Below, piece by piece: positions 8,491-16,761 of a DNA stretch of 64,000 bases. The number at the start of each line of letters is the position of its first letter. Position 1 is the stretch's first letter. The position numbers and the translations under genes were made by a program. This DNA is from Lachnospiraceae bacterium. GTDB taxonomy: Bacteria; Bacillota; Clostridia; Lachnospirales; Lachnospiraceae. The stretch is taken from positions 1 to 64,000 of the forward strand of contig JAFUFL010000032.1 in NCBI GenBank assembly GCA_017469935.1, given 5' to 3'. The notes beneath the pieces are model-generated. The model did no database searches and had not been told where the DNA came from. It was given only the letters and a program-made list of their open reading frames with translations.

Positions 8491-9603
8491 TTATCCCAGC
8501 TTTTCCACGAAGATCTGCCGCACCCGGTCTCTGCCGTGCCGGGCGACATTGTTCGCCATATTGCCGGATGTCATGGCGGAATCGGTGATCTCGTCCAGGT
8601 CAGCCTCACCCGCACCGATCTCCGCCAGTGTTGTCCGCATACCAAAGGCCTTTTTCAGCTTATTCAGCCAGGCAGAAAGGTCGTCGGCATCCCGGAAGCC
8701 CGCCTCCCTCGCAAAGTCATTCAGCTCCGGCCTGACCTCCGCGTTGATCTTCACCCAGGCGTCCAGGGTGAAGGCGCAGGCCTCGCCGTGGGGCACATGC
8801 CATTTCGAGGTAAGGATATAGGAGCAGGCGTGGGAGCCCGTGGTACCGGTTTGGGAGAAGGCAAGTCCGGCAATGGTGCTGGCCTTGGACATTCCGTTCC
8901 GTGCCTCCTTGTCGCCTCCGTCGCTGACCGCTCGCTCCAGATATTTTACTGCCAGCTTGATGGCCTTCAGGGCGAGAGCGTCGGTGGCCTCGTTGGCCTT
9001 GACGCTGGTCAGTGCGTCCAGAGAATGGGCCAAAACATCCAGTCCCGTTGCCGCCGTGACCGCAGGCGGGACCGTATAGGTCAGTTCCGGGTCAACAAGG
9101 GCGAGCCGGGGAAAAATGGCCGGGCTAAAAATGGCGGCCTTTACTCCCCGCGCTTTATCACTGAGAACGGCCCCGGCGGTGACCTCGCTCCCCGTCCCCG
9201 CTGTGGTGGGGATGGCGATGACGGGGAGGGCGCTCTTGATCTGATACCCTCTCAGGAGCTTCGCCGGAGCGCACTTTTCCGCCAGGACTACCGCCACCGC
9301 CTTGGCGCAGTCCATGGCGCTGCCGCCGCCAATGGCAATGATGCTATCCGCACCGACCGTCGCAGCCTTTTCCGAGGCCGCGGTCACATTATCCAGGGAC
9401 GGGTTGGGCTCCACATCGGTGCTCACGCCCACGATCCTGTCCCCGACGCTCTCCTGGACTCTGGACACCGTCCCCACCTTGAGCTGAAACTCATCGGCCA
9501 CGATAAATGCCCGCTCCAGCCCCAGCTCCGCCAAGTGAAACCCGATATTGCTCAATTCCCCTTCGCCAATGATCACATTGGCGGGCTGATAGAATTTAAA
9601 CAT
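8491..9603 (-). CDS. Iron-containing alcohol dehydrogenase
   Basis: A 370-residue group III (iron-type) alcohol dehydrogenase. Visible features are the NAD-binding GGGSAMDCAKA, the PTTAGTGSEVT motif, and the metal region with GSHACSYIL and WHVPHGEACAF supplying histidine ligands. It should reduce an aldehyde to an alcohol, or the reverse, with NAD(P)H. It is the last gene of the operon FAD oxidoreductase, IlvD/Edd dehydratase, aldolase, dehydrogenase, 22 bp after the aldolase. A likely task is handling the aldehyde released by the aldolase. The ATG follows AAGGAGAGCCACT. Confidence 0.9.
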   Translation of the reverse strand: MFKFYQPANVIIGEGELSNIGFHLAELGLERAFIVADEFQLKVGTVSRVQESVGDRIVGVSTDVEPNPSLDNVTAASEKAATVGADSIIAIGGGSAMDCAKAVAVVLAEKCAPAKLLRGYQIKSALPVIAIPTTAGTGSEVTAGAVLSDKARGVKAAIFSPAIFPRLALVDPELTYTVPPAVTAATGLDVLAHSLDALTSVKANEATDALALKAIKLAVKYLERAVSDGGDKEARNGMSKASTIAGLAFSQTGTTGSHACSYILTSKWHVPHGEACAFTLDAWVKINAEVRPELNDFAREAGFRDADDLSAWLNKLKKAFGMRTTLAEIGAGEADLDEITDSAMTSGNMANNVARHGRDRVRQIFVEKLG

Positions 9604-9625
9604 AGTGGCTCTCCTTTCGCACAAT

Positions 9626-10420
9626 TTAGTACGCGTCCTTTACCGCCACCTCATGATCCTCCCCGGAGCGGACATCCATCAGGAATTTCTGCGCTCCGGC
9701 GGTCATATAGGGTGTGATGGCGGTTACAAGATACTTTACGCCCCAATCCATCGCCTGCCGCGCGGCAGCGGCGTTCCCCACATAATAGCCCGCCGTTTTG
9801 CCCGCCGCCGTGATCCGACGGATGGTTTTCTCCACGATGGCAAGAAATTCCGGGTCTGTCGTATTCATGCCGAGGGATGTGGACAGGTCACCGGGGCCGA
9901 TGAAGTATGCGTCGATCCCATCGACGGCCAGGATCTCCTCCAGGTTGTCCAGAGCCTGCTTTGTCTCCACCTGACAGCAGAGGAGCTTGGTCTCATTGGC
10001 TTGCTTCAGATAGGCCTTTTTGTCCGCCACCATCCCGTATCCGGCCGCCCGGGGAAGAAAGGCCACTCCCCGCTTTCCCTCCGGCGGGAAATTGCTCATA
10101 TCCACCACCCGTCTCGCATCCTCGGCAGTGTTTATCAGCGGGATCTGGATACCGTTGGCCCCAAAGTCCAGCGCCTTTTGGATGTGGTCGTAGCTCTTTT
10201 CCGTACACCGGATCATGGCGGGCACCCCTACGTTTTGGGAGGCCCGGACCATATCGGCCAGGACCGACTGCTCCATGACCCCGTGCTCGTTGTCGATCAG
10301 GATGAAGTCGAACCCCATCATAGCGGTGTATTCGGCTATATCGGGCAGGCCGAAGGTGACAAAGCACCCGATCAGAGGCCTTTCCTTCATGACGTTTTTC
10401 CATTCAACAAGGCTGTTCAT
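9626..10420 (-). CDS. HpcH/HpaI-family aldolase
   Basis: A 264-residue class II aldolase of the HpcH/HpaI group, which splits 2-keto-3-deoxy or 4-hydroxy-2-keto acids into pyruvate and an aldehyde. Catalytic His46 is in DNEHG, metal ligands Glu152 (QVETKQAL) and Asp178 (GPGDLS) are present, and the length fits. The ATG is preferred over an upstream TTG because GTGAGAAG stands before it. It follows the dehydratase by 30 bp. Dehydratase then aldolase then alcohol dehydrogenase is the expected order of steps for degradation of a sugar acid. Confidence 0.9.
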   Translation of the reverse strand: MNSLVEWKNVMKERPLIGCFVTFGLPDIAEYTAMMGFDFILIDNEHGVMEQSVLADMVRASQNVGVPAMIRCTEKSYDHIQKALDFGANGIQIPLINTAEDARRVVDMSNFPPEGKRGVAFLPRAAGYGMVADKKAYLKQANETKLLCCQVETKQALDNLEEILAVDGIDAYFIGPGDLSTSLGMNTTDPEFLAIVEKTIRRITAAGKTAGYYVGNAAAARQAMDWGVKYLVTAITPYMTAGAQKFLMDVRSGEDHEVAVKDAY

Positions 10421-10450
10421 CTTCTCACCCACTCTCAAACGGAAGCCCGA

Positions 10451-12142
10451 TCATTTCTTGTCCCGGAAGGACCGATATCCCAGCACGGCGCCCTGCTCGA
10501 TGGGCTGCACCAGTTCAAAATACTGGGCCAGATAGCCGGGAGGCAGCTCCCGCTCAGCGGGCTTCCAGGCCGATACCCGCGCTCTGAGCTCCTCCTCGGG
10601 GATCTCCACGGTCATGGTCCGGTGCTCAAAGTCAATGCGGATGGTCTCACCCTCCTTGATGACCGCCAGCGGACCGCCGACAGCCGCCTCGGGCATGACC
10701 TGGCCGATGATGATGCCCCGGTTCAGGCCGGAGAGCTCGCCGTCGGTGACCACGGCAACATCGGCGCCCAAGTCTGCGCCGTTGAGGGCAGCCACAAAGC
10801 TACAGGCGAACACGGTGCCCGGCCCGCCCTTGGGGCCCTGGTTGCGAAGCACCACCACATCGCCCTTCTGGATTTTGCCCTCGCCGATACCCACCTTGAT
10901 CGCCTCTTCTTCGCCGTCAAATATTTTGGCAGGACCGGCAAAGAAGGGCAGCTCGTTGGGGACAGCGGAGAGCTTCACGATGGCCCCGTTGGGGCAGAGA
11001 TTGCCGCGGAGAATGGCCACGCCGGGACGGTAGCTCTGGGGATCCTCCATGGGACGGATAACCTCCTCCCGCAGAACCTCCGCATCCCTGATATTTTCCC
11101 CGACGGTGGTGCCGGAGACCGTCTTGCAGTCCAGGTGGAGGTACTTCTCCAGCCGCTTCATGACCGCCATACAGCCGCCAGCCGCCTCCAGATCCTCCGT
11201 GCGGTAAGGGCCGTTGGGCCGAACCGCTGTCAGCAAATGGATGGTATCGGCAAACTTCTCATAGGTGTTGATCACATCCATGTCGATCTCGGCCTCGGTG
11301 GCCACCGCCGACAGGTGGCGGACTGTGTTGACCGAACCGCCGATGGCCAGCACCACCATAACGGCGTTCTCAATGGCCTCCTTGGTGATGATATCCCTCG
11401 GTTTCTCGTCATTCTCAACCATCTCGACGATCCGCTTGCCCACCATCTCGCAATAGCGGTACAGCTTGGCGGAATCGGCCAGGATGGGGGAGTTGCCAGG
11501 GAGGGACATACCCAGAGCCTCCGCAGTGATCTGCATGGAGTTGGCGGTGCCCAGGCCGGCGCAGACGCCGGGAGTGGTGATAGCGTGGTTGGTCATGTCC
11601 ACAAGCTCCTCAAAGGTCATCTTGCCCGCGGCCATGGTGCCGATTGCCTCATAGACATCATCAATATCCACGAAGTTCCCGGCCATGCACTGGCCGCCCA
11701 GCTGATAACCGCAGGTCAGAACGATGGAGGGGACATCCAGGCGGGCCGCAGCCATCAGGTGGGCCGGCGTAGTCTTATCGCAGGAGGAGAGGAACACGAT
11801 GCCGTCCAGCACCGCCCCCTCCACCATGCATTCCACCTCGTTGACCATGAGGTCACGGGTGGGCATCAGATACCGGGCTTTCTTCCCGGCGGAGGTCACG
11901 AAATCCGAGGTCGCCACGGTGCGAACCTCAAAGGGGACCCCGCCGTGGGCACGGATGGCGTACTGCACCGCCTGGGAGATCTTGTCCACGTGCTGGAAGC
12001 AGCTGGACAGCCGGTTGGAGGTGTTGATGACGGCGATCTTCGGCTTCAGCATATCCTCCTCGGAGATGCCCATCTCCTTCCACTGAGTCCGCCGAACCGC
12101 CCATCTTGTGGTCCCGGGCTCAAAATTACTTCTCAAATTCAT
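10451..12142 (-). CDS. IlvD/Edd-family dehydratase
   Basis: A 563-residue dehydratase of the dihydroxy-acid/phosphogluconate/sugar-acid group. It has the cysteines expected to hold the Fe-S cluster in NRLSSCFQHV, FLSSCDKTTPAHLMAAARL and GVCAGLGTANSMQ, and the C-terminal domain TDGELSGLNRGIIIGQVMPEA. It removes water from a 2,3-dihydroxy acid to give a 2-keto acid. Genuine IlvD of branched-chain amino acid synthesis has the same fold, but no ilv genes are near. The neighbours (aldolase, FAD oxidoreductase) argue for a sugar-acid dehydratase. GGAGAGGAACAGC precedes the ATG. Confidence 0.88.
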   Translation of the reverse strand: MNLRSNFEPGTTRWAVRRTQWKEMGISEEDMLKPKIAVINTSNRLSSCFQHVDKISQAVQYAIRAHGGVPFEVRTVATSDFVTSAGKKARYLMPTRDLMVNEVECMVEGAVLDGIVFLSSCDKTTPAHLMAAARLDVPSIVLTCGYQLGGQCMAGNFVDIDDVYEAIGTMAAGKMTFEELVDMTNHAITTPGVCAGLGTANSMQITAEALGMSLPGNSPILADSAKLYRYCEMVGKRIVEMVENDEKPRDIITKEAIENAVMVVLAIGGSVNTVRHLSAVATEAEIDMDVINTYEKFADTIHLLTAVRPNGPYRTEDLEAAGGCMAVMKRLEKYLHLDCKTVSGTTVGENIRDAEVLREEVIRPMEDPQSYRPGVAILRGNLCPNGAIVKLSAVPNELPFFAGPAKIFDGEEEAIKVGIGEGKIQKGDVVVLRNQGPKGGPGTVFACSFVAALNGADLGADVAVVTDGELSGLNRGIIIGQVMPEAAVGGPLAVIKEGETIRIDFEHRTMTVEIPEEELRARVSAWKPAERELPPGYLAQYFELVQPIEQGAVLGYRSFRDKK

Positions 12143-12213
12143 GCTGTTCCTCTCCTTTGATGTTTATGATTGTTGGAAATGTTTTTTCAAAGTGGTCTTT
12201 CAATTTTTAAACC

Positions 12214-13575
12214 TTAGTCCAGCTTGGAGCCCTCCCGATCCATTTCTGCCCGGATCTCCTCTCCGGCCAGCTGCCGAAAGTCCCGGTTTGTGCCAATGGA
12301 CAGATCCGCCGCAACCCCGGCCCCGTGGCCATACTCAAAGCACTGGGCCGTAACTCTGCAGCTGGCCAGCGCCTGATGCTCGGCGCAGAGATTTCTGCCT
12401 GCCGTAATGATGTTGCCGCCCTCCACGGGTACCAGGGCGCCGTAGGGGATCTCATAGTAATCATGGAGGAGCCAGTGCATATAGGGCTTCTCTCCGTTGT
12501 GGAGCTCGATGGGCCACGGGCACCTTACGATCCCATCAGGTCTCTTTCTGGCCTCCGCCACATCCTGATTGGTCAGCCTCTCGATCCCCACGATACTCCT
12601 CGTCTGGCGGACCCCCACCTCGCAGGACAGGTCATTCACAAAGCTCTCCTCACAGCCGGGGATATACTCCTTGAAAAACCGGGCGTACTCCCTGACCTGC
12701 TTTCTGGCTCTCCGCTCCGCCTCGGTGTGGTCATCCGGGTCCAGGACGTTCAGATTCCGACCGTCCTCGCCGCTGATCAACGTCACATTCATGAACAGCT
12801 CTCCAGGGCGGTTGGTCGGGTAGATCCAGACCTTCAGCCGGGGAAGCTCATATCCCTTTTCCACCCGGGCCCGCTTCATCAAGTCGGCTACCTTATCGGG
12901 CGAAATGGTATCCTCTCCCCAAAATTCCTTGAAGGCCCTTACATCAACTCCGCTCAGGCGGAAGATCATGGAGGGATTCTGGATACTGCCGTTATCCCCC
13001 ATGGTGTAAGGAAGTCCGGCTCTGTAGATCAGATCCCCGTCGCCAGTGGCGTCAATGAGCTTCCTGGCCCGAATCTGGGCAAAGCCCTTCTTGGTGTCAA
13101 TGACAACTCCCGTAAAGGCATCCTCTTTGCGGATAACACCCACCACCGAGGTGTGGTACAGGAGCTTCACCCCCGCCGCAAGAACCATGTCCTCCGCGGC
13201 CTCCTTCCAGCCCTGGGGGTCGAAGGGCACCAGATAGGTCTTTCCATAGAGCTGGGGCTCTGTCACATGCCCCCGACGGATCAGCTCCCGGTAGAAGCGG
13301 TCCGTCCAGCCGAAAACCGCCTGCTGGGGGCCATCCTTTACGGGGTCGTCGCTTGCGTAAAACAGGCCGCAGATCGTCCCGGAATACCCGGCCACCGCGG
13401 CGCCGCCGAGGAAGCCGTATCGCTCGATCAGCAGGGTTTTCCGCCCACGCCTGGCCGCGGTTTCCGCCGCTGCCACGCCGGCAGGCCCGCCGCCGCAAAC
13501 CAGCACATCCACCTCATCATACACCGGGAGCTCGGTGGTGTCCGGCAGAATAAATGTCCCCTGATATTCGCCCAT
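12214..13575 (-). CDS. FAD-dependent oxidoreductase
   Basis: A 453-residue flavoprotein with an N-terminal dinucleotide fold (VLVCGGGPAGVAAAETAARRG, then LLIERYGFLGG) and a second FAD contact DATGDGDLIYRAGLP, the pattern of the FAD_oxidored family. The C-terminus has NIITAGRNLCAEHQALASCR, where flavin contact is usual. It may oxidise a hydroxyl of the sugar-acid substrate or an intermediate; electron acceptor unknown. It is the first gene of its operon, 71 bp ahead of the dehydratase, with the conserved 45-bp element about 80 bp upstream. Start ATG follows GAGGTAAT. Confidence 0.85.
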   Translation of the reverse strand: MGEYQGTFILPDTTELPVYDEVDVLVCGGGPAGVAAAETAARRGRKTLLIERYGFLGGAAVAGYSGTICGLFYASDDPVKDGPQQAVFGWTDRFYRELIRRGHVTEPQLYGKTYLVPFDPQGWKEAAEDMVLAAGVKLLYHTSVVGVIRKEDAFTGVVIDTKKGFAQIRARKLIDATGDGDLIYRAGLPYTMGDNGSIQNPSMIFRLSGVDVRAFKEFWGEDTISPDKVADLMKRARVEKGYELPRLKVWIYPTNRPGELFMNVTLISGEDGRNLNVLDPDDHTEAERRARKQVREYARFFKEYIPGCEESFVNDLSCEVGVRQTRSIVGIERLTNQDVAEARKRPDGIVRCPWPIELHNGEKPYMHWLLHDYYEIPYGALVPVEGGNIITAGRNLCAEHQALASCRVTAQCFEYGHGAGVAADLSIGTNRDFRQLAGEEIRAEMDREGSKLD

Positions 13576-13653
13576 ATTACCTCACATCCTTAACTCTGAT
13601 TTATACCGGTCTGTTTCTCATGATTTGATTATAAAATCGGCGTCCCCGGATGT

Positions 13654-13698
13654 AAAAACATATAAAAGGTATTGTATTTATACTCAGCTTGTATATAA
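13654..13698. promoter_or_regulatory. Conserved 45-bp operator-like element, copy A
   Basis: It begins AAAAACATATAAAAGGTAT and ends CTTGTATATAA, with the central dyad TTATAC-N7-GTATA. Only five positions differ from the copy at 7470-7514 (positions 15, 20, 21, 22 and 34). It stands upstream of the FAD oxidoreductase operon, in the same relation to the start as the other copy. Confidence 0.65.
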
Positions 13699-13737
13699 AT
13701 CGAATCCCACAGCTGCCTTGAACAGATCGGAAACGCA

Positions 13738-13770
13738 AGGAGCGGGCGGTCTCAAAGACCGCCCGCTCCT
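13738..13770 (-). terminator. Strong GC-rich hairpin after the HPr-like gene
   Basis: AGGAGCGGGCGGTCT pairs perfectly with AGACCGCCCGCTCCT around a three-base loop. The following T-run on the minus strand is weak (TTGCGTTT), but the position, 28 bp past the HPr-like gene, fits an end of transcript. Confidence 0.65.
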
Positions 13771-13798
13771 CTAAGAGGGAGAGTAGGAAAGTAATTGA

Positions 13799-14062
13799 TC
13801 ACAAGTTGGCCTTCATATAGGCCTCCAGGGCCGTGGCCACGTTTTCCTCATCAGGGCCGTCCACCGTGACGGTGGCCACGTCCCCCTGCTTGATGCTCAT
13901 GGCCATGATCGCCATCAGCTTAACGCCGTTGGTGCTCTTGCCGTCCTTGCCAATGGTGATGGTATGGTCGCCGGCATACTTCTTGATCTCTTTGACCAGA
14001 AGCCCGGCAGGACGGGCATGGATGCCGATGGGATCGGTAACGGTATATTCAAAGCTCTTCAC
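13799..14062 (-). CDS. HPr-like phosphocarrier, Ser46 replaced by Lys
   Basis: An 87-residue HPr-family protein started at GTG with AGGAGGAACATACA in front. The phosphorylatable His15 is in the canonical GIHARPAG context. At the place where Firmicutes HPr has the regulatory Ser46 (NLKSIMGVMSLG), this protein reads NGVKLMAIMAMS, so Ser is Lys at residue 48 with no gap in the alignment. Phosphorylation by HPr kinase and CcpA-dependent catabolite control should therefore not operate through it. It lies downstream of an aldolase and a membrane peptide, with no PTS enzyme nearby. A dedicated phosphocarrier for one pathway is possible. Confidence 0.85.
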   Translation of the reverse strand: MKSFEYTVTDPIGIHARPAGLLVKEIKKYAGDHTITIGKDGKSTNGVKLMAIMAMSIKQGDVATVTVDGPDEENVATALEAYMKANL

Positions 14063-14108
14063 TGTATGTTCCTCCTGACTCTTTACACGGCTCCATCCGG
14101 TTCCAGCA

Positions 14109-14321
14109 TCAGAAATTGATGAAGCCCGCAATGATCACATCCGCAATGAGGATGCCATAGCCCACCTTCCGCACCAGGTTCTCCGTTTTGGACCAGACGT
14201 TATCCGGTTCAGTCTGCTGTCGCCGCTGGAAGCTGACCTTTGCCCACATAAGGCAAAGCATACCTGCAATCAGCAAAGCGATTATGACCACATTCTTTAA
14301 GGTGCTGTTCACTTGTGCCAC
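14109..14321 (-). CDS. Two-helix membrane peptide, 70 aa
   Basis: A small protein with two hydrophobic segments (VVIIALLIAGMLCLMW and VGYGILIADVIIAGFINF) joined by a polar, basic linker (KVSFQRRQQTEPDN). The start appears to be GTG with an AAGGAACAGGA stretch upstream. It is set between the class II aldolase and the HPr-like gene, on the same strand, with short gaps (57 and 46 bp). No family recognised. The context suggests a role tied to these two, perhaps as a membrane anchor, but this is only inference. Confidence 0.65.
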   Translation of the reverse strand: MAQVNSTLKNVVIIALLIAGMLCLMWAKVSFQRRQQTEPDNVWSKTENLVRKVGYGILIADVIIAGFINF

Positions 14322-14378
14322 CGTCCTGTTCCTTATGGGGTTCTGTGAGCAAGATGTCCTATGGTTTCACTCCAGAGG

Positions 14379-15263
14379 TTATTCCTTGCTGCCGTTGTCG
14401 GCAAAGTCGAAAGTGTACCGATCGTTGGAGCCAATGATATGGATGTAGTTCTTCACATACTTCTTAATGGCGGCCTCAACAGCGGCCATGATGTTCAGGA
14501 AATCGGTTCCCGGCTCCTGCTCCCACCGCTCCATCATGGCCTGTCCCGCCACTTTGGAAACGTCGGTGTAGACGTTGATTTTGTTGATGCCGCCAGCCAC
14601 CGCCTTGCGGATATTCTCCTCGCCGGAGCCGGAGCCACCGTGGAGAACCAGAGGCATGTTCAGAGCGGCCTTCAGCTCAGCCAGCCGGTCAAAATCCAGC
14701 TTGGGGACAAAGCCCTCCGGATACTTGCCTTGGGCAGTGCCGATGGCCACAGCCAGGGCATCTACCCCGGTCAGCTTCACGAACTCCACCGCCTGTTCCA
14801 CATTGGTGTACATATCGGCAGTCCGGCCATCGCCGTCGGCGGCCATGCCCACATGACCCAGCTCAGCCTCCACGCTTACGCCCTTGGCATGGGCCAGATC
14901 CACCACCATGCGGGTGCGGCGGACATTCTCCTCAAAGGGGAGAGAGGAAGCATCGATCATCACATTTGTAAAGCCACGGTGGATGGCAGCCACCTCGGTG
15001 TCGAAGTCGGGGCCGTGATCCAGGTTCAGGCACACGGGGACATCCACCTTCTCGGCCAACCGGATGATCATGGGAACCACCTCGTCCGGATGGGCATGCT
15101 TGGCCATCTGGCCCTTGCCCAACTGCACAATGATGGGGGAATGCTCCTCGTTGGCGGCCTCGATGACTGCCCTGGCCATCTCGATATTGATGCTGTTGAC
15201 CGCCATGACGGCATAGCCGTCCCGGCTGGCGTTGTCCAGCATTTCCTTCATATTGACTAACAT
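14379..15263 (-). CDS. Class II ketose-bisphosphate aldolase, altered zinc site
   Basis: A 294-residue protein of the FbaA/GatY/KbaY class II aldolase group. The first zinc His is in LNLDHG, the VEAELGHVG acidic motif is present, and the third His is in LVLHGGSGSG. The second zinc ligand, normally His in GTAHG, is Gln here (AIGTAQGKY; codon CAA). The phosphate-binding and C-terminal regions look intact (INKINVYTDVSK). The enzyme may use altered metal ligation or a different substrate, or be inactive. Start is uncertain: the ATG at 15263 has GGGAGG only two bases away, the one at 15251 is more distant. It heads the cluster with the membrane peptide and the HPr-like gene. Confidence 0.82.
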   Translation of the reverse strand: MLVNMKEMLDNASRDGYAVMAVNSINIEMARAVIEAANEEHSPIIVQLGKGQMAKHAHPDEVVPMIIRLAEKVDVPVCLNLDHGPDFDTEVAAIHRGFTNVMIDASSLPFEENVRRTRMVVDLAHAKGVSVEAELGHVGMAADGDGRTADMYTNVEQAVEFVKLTGVDALAVAIGTAQGKYPEGFVPKLDFDRLAELKAALNMPLVLHGGSGSGEENIRKAVAGGINKINVYTDVSKVAGQAMMERWEQEPGTDFLNIMAAVEAAIKKYVKNYIHIIGSNDRYTFDFADNGSKE

Positions 15264-15370
15264 AGCCTCCCGACTTTTTATGGTCGAGAGCTATGTAATT
15301 CTCAAATTTATGAGACGCCTTTTTCATAATTAATTACTTGAGAATAAAAGCCCCTGATAAGAATAATACT

Positions 15371-15708
15371 GAGATCTGGATACGATTCTCCATGCAACAA
15401 ATCTGGTACTCACAACTCAGATCGCGAAAGACTACGGAATGAGCACAGTGAGGTTTAATCAGCTGCTTGCGGACCTCGGCGTACAATACCGTGTCCGGGA
15501 ACAGTGGGTGCTGTACGCAGAATATCAGGACTGCGGATACACAGCTACAAGGACGCTGGAAGTCCCGCAGTCCGATGGGACAATTCTGGTCAAGCACCAG
15601 ATGGAATGGACCCAGAAGGGACGGCGCTTTTTATACCTGCTCCTGAAGGAGAACGGTCATATCCCGGTCGTGGAGCAGCAGCTGATGGAGGCTACGAAAG
15701 AGAGGTGA
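15371..15708 (+). pseudogene. Phage antirepressor C-terminal (KilAC) domain
   Basis: The frame reads DTILHATNLVLTTQIAKDYG, then STVRFNQLLADLGVQYRV, then MEWTQKGRRFLYLLLKENG, the pattern of the KilAC/ANT domain found at the C-terminus of phage antirepressors. The N-terminal domain is missing and an in-frame stop precedes the domain at about 15370. An internal ATG at 15439 could start a shorter peptide, but this would cut the domain. Eight bases later starts the PcfB-like gene, so a mobile-element origin is clear. Confidence 0.7.
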
Positions 15709-15715
15709 ATGTGAA

Positions 15716-16267
15716 ATGCAGGAAGAAGTTGATGAAAAGACACTGGCACTGATCATCAGCAGTACAAAGCTTACAGCCAGTGAGTTCAGACAGGCGCTTG
15801 GGAAGCTTTCACAGAAATTGGATGAGAAAAACAAAGTCCTCAAAGCAGAACAACTGGAAGCCCGGAAGACTGTGAAAGCAAAAAGAGAAGGTAAAAGAGA
15901 GGCACGGAAAGCTGTCCAGCCCGGGAAAAAGACTCTGAATGAGATGATGCGGGAAGGGGCGGAACTCACAAATATCGAGATTACAGACAACAACATCCGT
16001 TCTTTTGAAAAAATCGCAAGAAAATACGGTATCACCTACAGCCTGAAAAAGGACAGGTCCAGTGATCCGCCGAGATACCTCGTTTTCTTCCGGGCAAAGG
16101 ATGTAGATGTAATGGAGGCCGCTTTTAAAGAATATACGGGTGCGACCCTTCCCCTGGAAAAGAAGCGGTCGATCCGCAAGCGACTGCAGAAAGCGATCGG
16201 AATCTCTAAGACAAAGCACCGCGAACGCGAGAAGGTCAAGGAAAAGAGCAGGGAGCCGATGCGGTGA
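15716..16267 (+). CDS. PcfB/DUF3801-family conjugation protein
   Basis: A 183-residue protein of the type that precedes the coupling ATPase in Firmicutes conjugative elements. Order: an N-terminal helical part (EEVDEKTLALIISSTKLTAS), a basic linker, then the conserved block IEITDNNIRSFEKIARKYG, YSLKKDRS, RYLVFFRAKDVDVMEAAF, and a highly basic tail. The start overlaps a GAGGTGAATGTGAA ribosome site. It is complete. A second, truncated copy of the family is at 30767. Downstream is a piece of the coupling protein, as expected of the family. Confidence 0.8.
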   Translation: MQEEVDEKTLALIISSTKLTASEFRQALGKLSQKLDEKNKVLKAEQLEARKTVKAKREGKREARKAVQPGKKTLNEMMREGAELTNIEITDNNIRSFEKIARKYGITYSLKKDRSSDPPRYLVFFRAKDVDVMEAAFKEYTGATLPLEKKRSIRKRLQKAIGISKTKHREREKVKEKSREPMR

Positions 16268-16309
16268 TACAGATCCCGGCAGGCAGAAAAAGGAGGTGAC
16301 TTATAACCG

Positions 16310-16761
16310 ATGAATGGGAATAAAGCCAAGCTCGCAGCAGGACGCGCAGGTCCTGTAAAAAGAGAGAATGCGGATAACTCCGGAGGAAGAGACAGCCCCC
16401 GGAATGCAAAACCGGCAGTAATGAAACGAAAGAAGAAAAGAGGGAAAACTATTCGACAAAAGGCAGCGGAAAGGGCTGGTAAGATCAGAAAAGATCTGCA
16501 GAGCATACTGCAGGAACGACTGGCCTCAGTGGATATGCATAAGACACTTATCGCCGGGATCCCTTATGTGATCATCTTTTACCTGGTGGAAAAAGAAGCC
16601 TGGCTCTACCGCCACTGTACCGGGGATTCCATGATACAGAAACTGATGAACCTGTTACGATCAAGGATGTTACTTCCCTGGATATCTATGTTAAGGCTGA
16701 AGAAGGCAAGGCATATTATGTTGTGAACGGCGAAGCTGCCGGCGCAGTTGACCTGTTCTAA
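16310..16761 (+). pseudogene. Coupling-protein N-terminus fused to DUF6465-like tail
   Basis: The first 110 codons give a basic, low-complexity leader and then a membrane-type stretch, TLIAGIPYVIIFYLVEKEAW followed by LYRHCTGDSMIQKL, typical of the N-terminus of TraG/VirD4-like ATPases. Around 16650 homology moves to another frame that reads TIKDVTSLDIYVKAEEGKAY then YVVNGEAAGAVDLF and stops, which resembles the C-terminus of DUF6465 proteins. So two ICE genes are joined with loss of everything between. Neither can be functional. The DUF6465 assignment is from memory of the family and is less sure. Confidence 0.5.

Noticed and set aside
10451..12142. Biosynthetic ilvD of valine/isoleucine synthesis
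   Set aside because: No other branched-chain genes are near, while aldolase, FAD oxidoreductase and alcohol dehydrogenase genes share the operon; a sugar-acid dehydratase is more likely, though the family alone does not exclude ilvD.
9605..12160. A very long plus-strand open frame of about 850 codons
   Set aside because: It is antisense to the aldolase and IlvD/Edd genes, is rich in His, Gly and Leu without any domain, and arises from the GC-rich third positions of the real genes.
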